A stretch of DNA of 20,925 bases from contig CALFLU010000116.1 in the NCBI GenBank assembly GCA_937880125.1, positions 1-20,925 on the forward strand. The letters are read 5' to 3'. Below, piece after piece: positions 7,203-14,237 of this stretch; within the stretch, counting starts at the first letter, position 1, and every line of letters begins with the position of its first letter. A program made the translations under genes and the position numbers. This stretch comes from an uncultured Eubacteriaceae bacterium (lineage in GTDB: Bacteria > Bacillota > Clostridia > Eubacteriales > UBA1433). The notes under the pieces are model-generated. The model made no database searches, was not told where the DNA came from, and worked only from the letters and a program-made list of their open reading frames with translations.

Positions 7203-7704
7203 CCGACAAAACGTGAGAGAAAAATCCCAACACGGCGCCGATGACAACATCGGTGGGATAATGCACCCCTAAAACGATACGCGAAATGCCCACAAACACT
7301 GCAGTGAGATAAAAAAGCCAGGTGAAGGCAGGAAAAAATATCATACAAGTCAGCGCAATGGAAAAAGCGGTGCTGGTGTGACCCGAAGGAAACGAATAGC
7401 TGTTTAGCGGAGGGCTTTTTTTGAACAAGACTTCAGTGAGTGCATGACAAGGTCGCTGGCGTGTAAAAATACGTTTCAAAGTTTGAACAATGATTTGGCA
7501 AACGATGACGGCTGAAGCCAAATACAAAAAGAAATCGAAAGAAAAAAAGAGCGCAAAAAGACAAAGCCCGACGGCAAAGGCGGCGGAACCGAAAAATGTA
7601 AAGATATGCATCACCACTGCCAGCGGACTATAGACAAGCGTGCGGTTTAACAGGAAGAACAACAGTTCTTCTTTTTTCTTTAGATAACAGACAAAATTGT
7701 TCAT
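7177..7704 (-). CDS. PAP2-family membrane phosphatase
   Basis: 175 residues starting at the ATG on 7702-7704, chosen because GGAGGT precedes it (4-base spacing, short). An in-frame GTG at 7743 has no ribosome site. All three PAP2 signatures are present: KxxxxxxRP in KRIFTRQRPC, PSGHT in SFPSGHTS, and SRxxxxxHxxxD in SRIVLGVHYPTD. About five to six hydrophobic segments separate them, as in bacterial membrane PAP2 enzymes that dephosphorylate undecaprenyl-pyrophosphate or phosphatidic/phosphatidylglycerol phosphate; the sequence does not decide which. It is transcribed against the DUF5714 gene, with a 26-base overlap of 3' ends and no terminator between them. Confidence 0.92.
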   Translation of the reverse strand: MNNFVCYLKKKEELLFFLLNRTLVYSPLAVVMHIFTFFGSAAFAVGLCLFALFFSFDFFLYLASAVIVCQIIVQTLKRIFTRQRPCHALTEVLFKKSPPLNSYSFPSGHTSTAFSIALTCMIFFPAFTWLFYLTAVFVGISRIVLGVHYPTDVVIGAVLGFFSHVLSVILLSMIL

Positions 7705-7840
7705 ATAACCTCCGTTGATATCATTATTGTAACGCAAAAACACAAGAAAGAAAATGTTTTTTCTGTAATAATTCTGTTAAGAAATCATTAGAATTTTACA
7801 AAACAATTGGCATAGAGTGGTTTTTATACGGGTATGTTCA

Positions 7841-7849
7841 TGATATAAT
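7841..7849 (+). promoter_or_regulatory. Extended -10 promoter upstream of the small membrane protein/glycosyltransferase operon
   Basis: TGATATAAT is a perfect extended -10 (TGnTATAAT). No good -35 lies at 17 bases (T-rich at 7821-7826), which is typical of extended -10 promoters. Transcription would start near 7856 and reach the gene at 7892. Confidence 0.6.
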
Positions 7850-7891
7850 ATAAAAATAAAATATTGAGAACAATAAAAAGGAATTCTGCTT

Positions 7892-8059
7892 ATGAGAAAC
7901 CAGATAAAAGGTGTCGGCGATATCAAAAAACTGAAAAAAGATAAAAGCTTCACCGAGTCCAAACAAGACGAATACACCAACGTTCTAAGCTCGCTGTGGG
8001 TTTTGGCGGGTGCCCTGGTCGGTCTTTTTGCTCTGAGAAAAAAGAAACGCGGAAAATAA
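7892..8059 (+). CDS. Small single-span membrane protein, unknown function
   Basis: 55 codons plus stop. The first 30 residues are charged and Lys-rich (MRNQIKGVGDIKKLKKDKSF). A hydrophobic span follows at about residues 34-48 (SLWVLAGALVGLFAL), then a strongly basic tail (RKKKRGK), which predicts a membrane protein with a cytoplasmic C-terminus. AAAAAGGA (7875-7882) lies 9 bases before the ATG, and a strong extended -10 sits about 45 bases upstream, so expression is well supported. It is followed after 50 bases by the glycosyltransferase gene and is probably co-transcribed. I do not recognise a family. It could be a membrane anchor or regulator for a neighbouring lipid enzyme, which is speculation. 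Confidence 0.6.
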   Translation: MRNQIKGVGDIKKLKKDKSFTESKQDEYTNVLSSLWVLAGALVGLFALRKKKRGK

Positions 8060-8109
8060 TTGCACTTTAAGGGCAAAATAAAGAAACAAAGAGAAAATAA
8101 AAAGTAAAA

Positions 8110-9258
8110 ATGAAAATTTTGATTACAACATACTGGTATGACCCAACCATCAACGGCGTGGTTACCTCGGTTATGAACCTAAAGCGCGCGCTGGAGGAGG
8201 CAGGTCATGACGTGCGAGTATTATCGCTAAAGCAAAAGCGCCCGGGGCAAACAGAAGGTGTCTATATGATTCCTTCGCTTGGATTCGGAATCATTTATCC
8301 CGAGGCGAGAATTCGCCTGCCTGTCAGCAGACAAATATATAAAGACATACAAAGTTGGGGTCCTGATGTGGTGCACTCGCAGTGCGAGCTTTTTACGCTG
8401 AGACCCTCGATTAAAATCGCAAGAAAGTTAAACATTTTATTGTCCCATACCTACCACACGGATTTTGAAGAATATACGAGTTATTTTTCGCCAAGTAAAC
8501 GCTTCGGCAAATTTTTGGCAAAAACCATGACGCGCCATTGGCTTAAGCACATTGATCATGTCATTGTGCCGACGATTAAGATGAAGAGAATGATTGCGGG
8601 ATATGGTGTAACAAAGCCTATTTCCATTATTCCCACAGGCATTGACCTCAGCCGTTTCGAAAACAACAACACGGCGGCGGACAAAATTCGATTGCGAAAA
8701 GAACTGAATTTACCAAAAGACAGTTTTATCATGCTGTCTTTTGGTCGCCTTGCCAAGGAAAAAAACATCTCTGAGTTGTTGGAATATATGCAAGATGTTG
8801 AGAATGACAAGGTGGTTTTGGTTGTGGCGGGGTTGGGTCCAGACAGTGAAAATTTAATTGCGCAGGCCGAAAAAATGCAATTGAAATCGCGCGTATTGTT
8901 CAGAGTCGGTCGATTCGAAAAGGAACAAGTGCCGAAATATTATCAGGTGGCCGATATTTTTGTAAGCGCCTCCGTCAGTGAAACCCAGGGCTTGACCTAT
9001 TTGGAGGCCTTAGCCAGCGGCATTGCCGTGTTGTGCAGACAAGACGAGTGCCTGGAAGAATTGGTGATAAACAATATCAACGGATTTCAATATAAAACGA
9101 AGGAAGAATTTTTGTCCTTTGTCAAAAGCGTCACAGACAATCCGAATAAATTGGAACAATTGGCGCAAGCAGGCAAGGTGAGTGCAAAAGAGTATTCTTT
9201 GGCGCGTTTTGCAGACCGTGTTTGTGCTGTATACCAAAGCAAAAACAATTTAAACTGA
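8110..9258 (+). CDS. GT4 glycosyltransferase, diacylglycerol glucosyltransferase-like
   Basis: 382 residues with the GT-B fold layout of family GT4. The N-terminal acceptor domain has DPTINGVVTSV (11-21), the EAGHDV turn, WGPDVVHSQ (83-91) and HTYHTDFEEYTSYF (113-126). This last motif is very like the HTYHTxYEDYxHY of bacterial 1,2-diacylglycerol 3-glucosyltransferases. The C-terminal nucleotide-sugar domain has FGRLAKEKNI (211-220) and the EX7E pair Glu291/Glu299 in SETQGLTYLEALASG. It probably attaches a hexose from a UDP-sugar to a membrane lipid at the inner face of the membrane. The ribosome site is weak (A-rich), but the N-terminus matches the family exactly, so the start is safe. The next gene begins 15 bases downstream. 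Lipid acceptor is a good guess, not proven. Confidence 0.85.
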   Translation: MKILITTYWYDPTINGVVTSVMNLKRALEEAGHDVRVLSLKQKRPGQTEGVYMIPSLGFGIIYPEARIRLPVSRQIYKDIQSWGPDVVHSQCELFTLRPSIKIARKLNILLSHTYHTDFEEYTSYFSPSKRFGKFLAKTMTRHWLKHIDHVIVPTIKMKRMIAGYGVTKPISIIPTGIDLSRFENNNTAADKIRLRKELNLPKDSFIMLSFGRLAKEKNISELLEYMQDVENDKVVLVVAGLGPDSENLIAQAEKMQLKSRVLFRVGRFEKEQVPKYYQVADIFVSASVSETQGLTYLEALASGIAVLCRQDECLEELVINNINGFQYKTKEEFLSFVKSVTDNPNKLEQLAQAGKVSAKEYSLARFADRVCAVYQSKNNLN

Positions 9259-9273
9259 TATTACAGGAGAGGG

Positions 9274-10377
9274 ATGATGACAGTGAGTCTAAAAGCATTT
9301 ATCAGCGGAGATGCGATGATTGGCGGGCAGCAATTTTTGAAGGCGTGGGAAAAATATTTGGCGCAATATGGACAAGCAATGGTCTTTGATTGGGAGAGCG
9401 ACTGGGAAAAATTGCAGTATCGTCGATTGGAAGTGGAAAAAAACGGTCCGGAAATAGAGGAGCCTACAGAGGAAATGATTCGATACGGAAAAGAAATCGA
9501 CATTTTCATGGGGCTTTTTGTGCCTGTGTCGTCAAAGGTCATGGAGGCAATGCCCAATTTGCGCATTATCGGCCTGTCGCGCGCGGGTCTGGAAAATGTG
9601 AATTTGGATGAAGCGACAAAACGGGGAATTGTAGTTTTTAATGTGCAGGGACGCAACGCCCATGCGGTCAGCGACTATGCGGTGGGCATGATGCTGGCGG
9701 AGTGCCGCAATATTGCGCGGGCACACCATGCCATCAAAAGCGGCAACTGGCAAAAGACTTTTGTCAACAGTGATGCGATTCCCGAAATGACGGGGCGCAC
9801 GATAGGACTCATCGGCTTTGGACATATCGGACGATTGGTGGCAAGAAAACTGTCGGGATTTAGCGTCAATGTGCTTGTATACGACCCTTACACAAGCCGT
9901 GAAGCCATTGAACAGGCGGGGTGCCAACAGGCGGAACTCAAAGACGTGATGGAAAAGAGCGACTTTGTTTCTATTCACGCGCGGCTCACGGAAGAAAATA
10001 AAAATATGATTGGCCACAAAGAGCTTGGATGGATGAAGCCTACGGCTTACCTGATTAACACGGGTCGTGCAGGACTCGTAGATCAAGACGCGCTGCTAAA
10101 GGCATTGCAAGAGAAAAAAATCATGGGTGCCGCATTGGACGTGTTTACCACCGAACCCATTGAAAAGAACAGTCCGTTTTTGCGGTTGGACAACGTGACA
10201 CTGACGACGCATATTGCGGGAACCACAACGGACGCATTGATGAATTCGCCGAATTTGTTGATGGAGGACATTGCACGATTTTTGGCGGGAGAAGAAGCAA
10301 AATTTATAGTGAATCCCGCGGTGTTAGGCAATAAAGAAACGGATGATTGGCTGAAACGTATTCGACAAAAACAGTAA
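9274..10377 (+). CDS. D-isomer-specific 2-hydroxyacid dehydrogenase (YoaD-like)
   Basis: 367 residues. Features are the dinucleotide-binding GFGHIG (181-186) in a Rossmann domain, Asp204 at the end of the second strand (favours NAD over NADP), and the catalytic set Arg265 (NTGRAGLVD), Glu294 (TTEP) and His313 (THIAG). This is a complete, probably active enzyme reducing or oxidising a 2-keto/2-hydroxy acid. The N-terminal ~95 residues are longer and less typical than in phosphoglycerate dehydrogenase. Two ATGs lie in tandem (9274, 9277) after GGAGAGG; the first is used here. It is 15 bases after the glycosyltransferase and 27 before an FGGY kinase. That dehydrogenase-kinase pairing resembles Bacillus yoaD-yoaC and suggests catabolism of a hydroxylated or sugar-acid compound. 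Substrate unknown. Confidence 0.88.
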   Translation: MMTVSLKAFISGDAMIGGQQFLKAWEKYLAQYGQAMVFDWESDWEKLQYRRLEVEKNGPEIEEPTEEMIRYGKEIDIFMGLFVPVSSKVMEAMPNLRIIGLSRAGLENVNLDEATKRGIVVFNVQGRNAHAVSDYAVGMMLAECRNIARAHHAIKSGNWQKTFVNSDAIPEMTGRTIGLIGFGHIGRLVARKLSGFSVNVLVYDPYTSREAIEQAGCQQAELKDVMEKSDFVSIHARLTEENKNMIGHKELGWMKPTAYLINTGRAGLVDQDALLKALQEKKIMGAALDVFTTEPIEKNSPFLRLDNVTLTTHIAGTTTDALMNSPNLLMEDIARFLAGEEAKFIVNPAVLGNKETDDWLKRIRQKQ

Positions 10378-10404
10378 AGCTAAGGTTGAAACGGAGTAAC
10401 AAAA

Positions 10405-11943
10405 GTGGTTTGTATCATAACATTGGATATCGGCACATCGGGGATGCTTGCCGGTCTATATCAAAGTGACGGAAAGTGTTTGTATGCGGCAGAGCGCAAT
10501 TACAGCACGGAATTTATTTATCCTAGCATGGTGGAACAAGACCCGCAGACATGGGCAACAGCTTGCGTTGAAGTATTGAGAGAAGTTGCCGAATATGCGC
10601 AACAGTCTCAAATAACGGCGCATGCCATTGCGCTTACATCACAACGCGCATCGCTCATTGCCGTTGACAGAAATGGTGCTGCATTGCGCAAGGCGTTGAT
10701 GTGGCAAGATAAGCGCACGATAAAACAATGCGATTGGCTGCAGACTATCTATACCGTCAAGGATTTGTTTCGTAAAACAGGGCTCAGGCTAAGCCCCTAT
10801 GCCGTGTTGCCGCGCCTTTTGTGGATGCGGGAAAACGAAAGAGAGTTATTTGAACGCACTTATAAATTTATCGGTGTTCAGGACTATGTGTTTCATGTTT
10901 TAAGCGGCGAATTTAAAACCGATTGGACGCAGTCGGCGCGTACGATGTTGATGGATATTCAAACATTTGAGTGGGATGAAGAACTGCTTGATACAGCGGG
11001 AATATCCAAAGACAAATTGTGTGCCTTGACTGCGCCGGGCACCGTGGCGGCAAAGTTGTGCGACACTGCGGCAAGGCATACCGGTTTGCCGAGCGGTATG
11101 CCGATTATTTTGTGCGGAGGCGATCAGCAAAACGCCGCTGTGGGGCTCAATGTCATTGGAGAAGGGTTGGCAGAGGCCAACACGGGAACGGGTTCCTTCG
11201 TTATTGCACATACAAATAAGCCTGTGTTTGACGATGAGGCACGCATCCTTTGCAGTGCTTCAGCCATTGCGGGAAAATGGGTGGCAGAGGCCAGCATTTT
11301 CAATTCGGGATCCATTTATCAGTGGCTGGCAAAACAATTTTATGACAATAAAAGCACGCCCTTTGCAGATAAAAGCGTGTATGAAAAAATGAATGAAGAA
11401 GCGGCGCTGTCGCCGGTGGGCGCCGGCGGGGTCATGATGCTACCGCATTTTGAAGGCAGTGCAGCCCCTTATTGGGAGCCTGAGGCAAAGGGATTGTTTT
11501 TTAATTTGTCCTTGGGCAGCACAAGAAAAGACATGGCGCGATCGGTGTTGGAAGGAATTGCCTTGGAAATCGCCGATAATTTGTCGCTGTTGGAAAAAAA
11601 CATCGGCGCCATTGAGCAAGTGAGCATTGCGGGCGGCATGACAAAATTTGACTTATTTGCGCAAATTCAGGCAGATGTGTTTGGCGTGCCGGTGATTCGC
11701 TATGAAAACGAAGAGGCCACCTCACGCGGGGCGTTGATTATTGCCGCCAAAAGCCTGGGCATCTATGACACCATCGAACAAGCGGCAGCAAGGATTATTG
11801 ATACCCATCACACAAAATTTGTTACCGACGAAACCAGTCAAAAAATTTATAAAAAACTGTCAGAGCGAAAACAAAAATTATTCTATGCGCTAAAGGACGG
11901 GCAAGTCTATTCCGCGTTTATGGAATCTTTGCTGCAATCATAG
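10405..11943 (+). CDS. FGGY-family carbohydrate kinase (YoaC-like)
   Basis: 512 residues, normal for FGGY kinases, starting at GTG (10405) with GGAG 8 bases upstream. Visible features are the N-terminal phosphate loop LDIGTSG (7-13), VEQDPQTW (43-50), MWQDKRT (99-105), the catalytic-Asp motif CGGDQQNA (Asp240) and GTGS (261-264). The C-terminal AGGMTKFDLFAQIQADVFG is the family's second signature region. It phosphorylates a polyol, ketose or similar hydroxylated metabolite with ATP. The primary sequence does not fix the substrate; close relatives are variously labelled xylulokinase or autoinducer-2 kinase. It is the last gene of the rightward group; no clear terminator hairpin follows in the next 90 bases. 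Confidence 0.9.
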   Translation: MVCIITLDIGTSGMLAGLYQSDGKCLYAAERNYSTEFIYPSMVEQDPQTWATACVEVLREVAEYAQQSQITAHAIALTSQRASLIAVDRNGAALRKALMWQDKRTIKQCDWLQTIYTVKDLFRKTGLRLSPYAVLPRLLWMRENERELFERTYKFIGVQDYVFHVLSGEFKTDWTQSARTMLMDIQTFEWDEELLDTAGISKDKLCALTAPGTVAAKLCDTAARHTGLPSGMPIILCGGDQQNAAVGLNVIGEGLAEANTGTGSFVIAHTNKPVFDDEARILCSASAIAGKWVAEASIFNSGSIYQWLAKQFYDNKSTPFADKSVYEKMNEEAALSPVGAGGVMMLPHFEGSAAPYWEPEAKGLFFNLSLGSTRKDMARSVLEGIALEIADNLSLLEKNIGAIEQVSIAGGMTKFDLFAQIQADVFGVPVIRYENEEATSRGALIIAAKSLGIYDTIEQAAARIIDTHHTKFVTDETSQKIYKKLSERKQKLFYALKDGQVYSAFMESLLQS

Positions 11944-12028
11944 TTCACGTTTCAGAATTCTTTAAAAAGCATCGATAATAATAAACACAGTACCTATATA
12001 TAAATCCAAGTCATTTTTAAAGGAAAAA

Positions 12029-12057
12029 TAGACAAAGCGGGCAATTCTTGATAGAAT
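12029..12057 (+). promoter_or_regulatory. Strong promoter for the dedA-MATE genes
   Basis: TAGACA (12029-12034, 5/6 match), a 17-base spacer and TAGAAT (12052-12057, 5/6 match) preceded by TG one base away (extended -10). A 6-base inverted repeat AAGCGG (12035-12040)/CCGCTT (12062-12067) brackets the -10 and could be an operator. The leader also has a direct repeat GCCGAT (12080-12085 and 12088-12093). The start at 12138 has AAAGGAG upstream. Confidence 0.72.
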
Positions 12058-12137
12058 AAGTCCGCTTATTTGAAAAACGGCCGATATGCCGATTTTCGCA
12101 ATTGTAAATTTGGGTCTTTGTCTAAAGGAGTCGCAGC

Positions 12138-12773
12138 ATGCAGCAGTGGATCATCGATGTTATGAATCAATTCGGCTATATGGGAATTGCCATGTTAATT
12201 GCTATTGAAAATTTGTTCCCGCCAATTCCTTCCGAAGTGATTTTGACATTCGGCGGTTTTATGACCACGTACACGAAATTTAATATATGGGGTGTTATTA
12301 TTGCGGCGACGATCGGCTCTTTGGTCGGCGCAATTGCGTTGTATCTCTTTGGCAGATTTTTGTCTGAAGAAAGGCTCGGTAAATTATTGGACGGCAGGGT
12401 GGGGCAAGTGCTGCGATTTAAAAAAAGCGACTTGCACCGTGCCACGGAGTGGTTCCAGAAAAAGGGCAAGTTGACGGTGCTTATTTGCAGATGTGTGCCC
12501 GTGTTGCGCAGCTTGATATCGATACCTGCCGGCATGGCAAAGATGCAATGGGGATTGTTTTTACTCTACACGATTGTAGGCTCTTTTGTATGGAATACCG
12601 TGCTGGTGCACCTGGGTGCGGCAGCCGGTGCCTCGTGGCAAAATATTGTGGAAGGCACCAACACCTACGCGCATATTATTTTAATTATTCTCATCGCCAT
12701 TTTTGCCGTTCTCGCTTTGTTTTTCTTTAAAAAGCGCTTTTGGGATAAGAAAAGTAAAGACAAATCAGAATAG
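12138..12773 (+). CDS. DedA-family membrane protein
   Basis: 211 residues with about five hydrophobic segments. DedA signatures are ENLFPPIPSEVILTFGGF (24-41), the glycine-rich second membrane segment followed by YLFGRFLSEE, FQKKGKLTVLICRCVPVLRS with its Arg, SIPAGMAKM, and the WN.VLVHLGAAAG motif near the C-terminus. DedA proteins act in membrane homeostasis; some translocate undecaprenyl phosphate or phospholipids across the cytoplasmic membrane. A charged Lys-rich tail ends the protein. It is the first gene behind a strong promoter, 61 bases before a MATE transporter gene, and is probably co-transcribed with it. The exact cargo is not deducible. Confidence 0.93.
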   Translation: MQQWIIDVMNQFGYMGIAMLIAIENLFPPIPSEVILTFGGFMTTYTKFNIWGVIIAATIGSLVGAIALYLFGRFLSEERLGKLLDGRVGQVLRFKKSDLHRATEWFQKKGKLTVLICRCVPVLRSLISIPAGMAKMQWGLFLLYTIVGSFVWNTVLVHLGAAAGASWQNIVEGTNTYAHIILIILIAIFAVLALFFFKKRFWDKKSKDKSE

Positions 12774-12834
12774 ATTTCAGATAGATTGTTTAGGTTTCGG
12801 TCGATAAAAAATCAAAGAACAAGGACATATTTGT

Positions 12835-14178
12835 ATGGTGCGCAAACTCACGGAAGGCCCTCCGTTTAAAGTCATCGTATCCTTTGCCATTCCGATGATT
12901 TTAGGAAACGTGTTTCAGCAATTTTATAATATTGTCGATTCGATTATTGTGGGAAGACTGCTCGGCCCCTCTGCCTTGGCGGCGGTCGGGAACTCCTTTG
13001 CGATTATGGTTTTGCTCACATCGATTTTGTATGGTCTTTGCATGGGTGCAGGGACAATTTTTTCGCATTTTTTCGGCGCAAAAAAGTTTGAAGATCTCAA
13101 AATAAGCATCTCCACGTCTTTTCTTTTTATCGGCGTCGTGGCGCTTTTAATTATGGCGCTGTCGTTGATTTTTATCGACGCTATCATCGCATTTATGAAT
13201 GTACCCGCAGAGGTGATAGCCCAAAACAAAATCTATTTGCAAATTGTGTTTTCGGGCATGGTTTTTGTGTTTTTGTGGAACTGGTCTGCAGGGCTGCTTC
13301 GAGCACTCGGCAATTCAAAGGTGCCGTTGTTTTTTCTTATCGGCGGAACGTTGTTAAATGTGGTTTTGGATTTATTGTTCATTATCGTATTTGGTTGGGG
13401 TGTGGCCGGTGCAGCCATTGCCACGGTGATTTCGCAGGGGTTGGCCGCCATATGCTGTTTGCTGTATTGTATGAAAAAAATCGAATTTTTGCAGTTCAAA
13501 ATCAAAGAGATTCGCTTTGATAAAAAAATATTCAAATTGACGGTCAATTATTCGCTGTTGACCTCGGTGCAGCAATCCGTTATGAATTTCGGGATATTGA
13601 TGATTCAAAGTTTGGTAAATTCCTTTGGCACACAAATTATGGCTGCTTTTGCCGCCGCGGTAAAAATAGATGCCTTTGCATACTTGCCCATGCAAGATTA
13701 CGGCAATGCTTTTTCCACTTACATCGCACAAAACAAGGGCGCCAAAGAAGAAAAAAGAATTGCCCAGGGCATGAAGATTTCTTTTACAATTGTTGCCTTG
13801 ACGGGACTGGTGATTTCGGCAATTATCTGGATATTTGCCGAGCAGTTTATGACGCTTTTTGTAGGCACGACCGAAAGAGAAGTTATTGCTATAGGTGCTA
13901 AGTATTTGCGCATTGAAGGTGCATTTTACTTTTTAATCGGATTTTTATTTTTGTTTTACGGCATCTATCGAGGATTGGGCAAAGTGCGCATGTCTATTGT
14001 GTTGACGGTTATTTCGCTTGGCACACGCGTGTTGCTGGCCTATATGTTGGCACCGCACTTTGGACTGAACAGTATTTGGTGGGCGATTGTTGTCGGATGG
14101 GCACTGGCGGATATTACCGGTGCTGTCTATTATGTAAAAACAGAGAAAAAAAGAAACGGCGTAGGGGATAGTGCTTGA
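12835..14178 (+). CDS. MATE-family efflux transporter
   Basis: 447 residues, the usual MATE length, with about 12 hydrophobic segments in two related halves. The first half opens with PFKVIVSFAIPMILGNVFQQ and FYNIVDSIIVGRLLGPSALAAVGNS, the classical MATE start. The second half has MIQSLVNSFGTQIMAAFAAAVKIDAFAYLPMQDYGNAFSTYIAQN with the conserved ALN-like region. These are Na+- or H+-coupled exporters of cationic or polar compounds in the cytoplasmic membrane. The ribosome site (AAGGAC at 12820-12825) is modest. It follows dedA by 61 bases. Its last codons overlap the -35 box of the promoter for the downstream CoA-transferase. Substrate unknown. Confidence 0.94.
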   Translation: MVRKLTEGPPFKVIVSFAIPMILGNVFQQFYNIVDSIIVGRLLGPSALAAVGNSFAIMVLLTSILYGLCMGAGTIFSHFFGAKKFEDLKISISTSFLFIGVVALLIMALSLIFIDAIIAFMNVPAEVIAQNKIYLQIVFSGMVFVFLWNWSAGLLRALGNSKVPLFFLIGGTLLNVVLDLLFIIVFGWGVAGAAIATVISQGLAAICCLLYCMKKIEFLQFKIKEIRFDKKIFKLTVNYSLLTSVQQSVMNFGILMIQSLVNSFGTQIMAAFAAAVKIDAFAYLPMQDYGNAFSTYIAQNKGAKEEKRIAQGMKISFTIVALTGLVISAIIWIFAEQFMTLFVGTTEREVIAIGAKYLRIEGAFYFLIGFLFLFYGIYRGLGKVRMSIVLTVISLGTRVLLAYMLAPHFGLNSIWWAIVVGWALADITGAVYYVKTEKKRNGVGDSA

Positions 14179-14204
14179 AAACAACAGAGATGTTTTGATA
14201 TAAT
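14175..14204 (+). promoter_or_regulatory. Strong promoter of the CoA-transferase gene
   Basis: TTGAAA (14175-14180), an 18-base spacer and a consensus TATAAT (14199-14204) with TG one base upstream (extended -10). The -35 box overlaps the MATE stop codon (14176-14178). Transcription would begin near 14211, leaving a short leader before the ATG at 14238. Confidence 0.8.
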
Positions 14205-14225
14205 TATAAAATAATGTTTAACGCA

Positions 14226-14231
14226 AAGGAG
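14226..14231 (+). promoter_or_regulatory. Ribosome binding site that sets the CoA-transferase start
   Basis: AAGGAG lies 6 bases before the ATG at 14238. An in-frame ATG at 14214 has no ribosome site and sits almost at the predicted transcription start, so 14238 is preferred. Confidence 0.85.
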
Positions 14232-14237
14232 ATACCC

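Noticed and set aside
9259..9273. SAM riboswitch (S-box) upstream of the YoaD/YoaC-like pair
   Set aside because: Only 15 bases separate the genes and no S-box motif is visible within or before them.
12035..12067. AAGCGG/CCGCTT hairpin as terminator of the FGGY kinase gene
   Set aside because: The loop is 21 bases, the stem only 6, and no T-run follows. It overlaps a promoter, so an operator role is more likely.
14214..14237. Earlier in-frame start for the CoA-transferase
   Set aside because: It lies at the predicted transcription start without a ribosome site, while 14238 has AAGGAG at ideal spacing.
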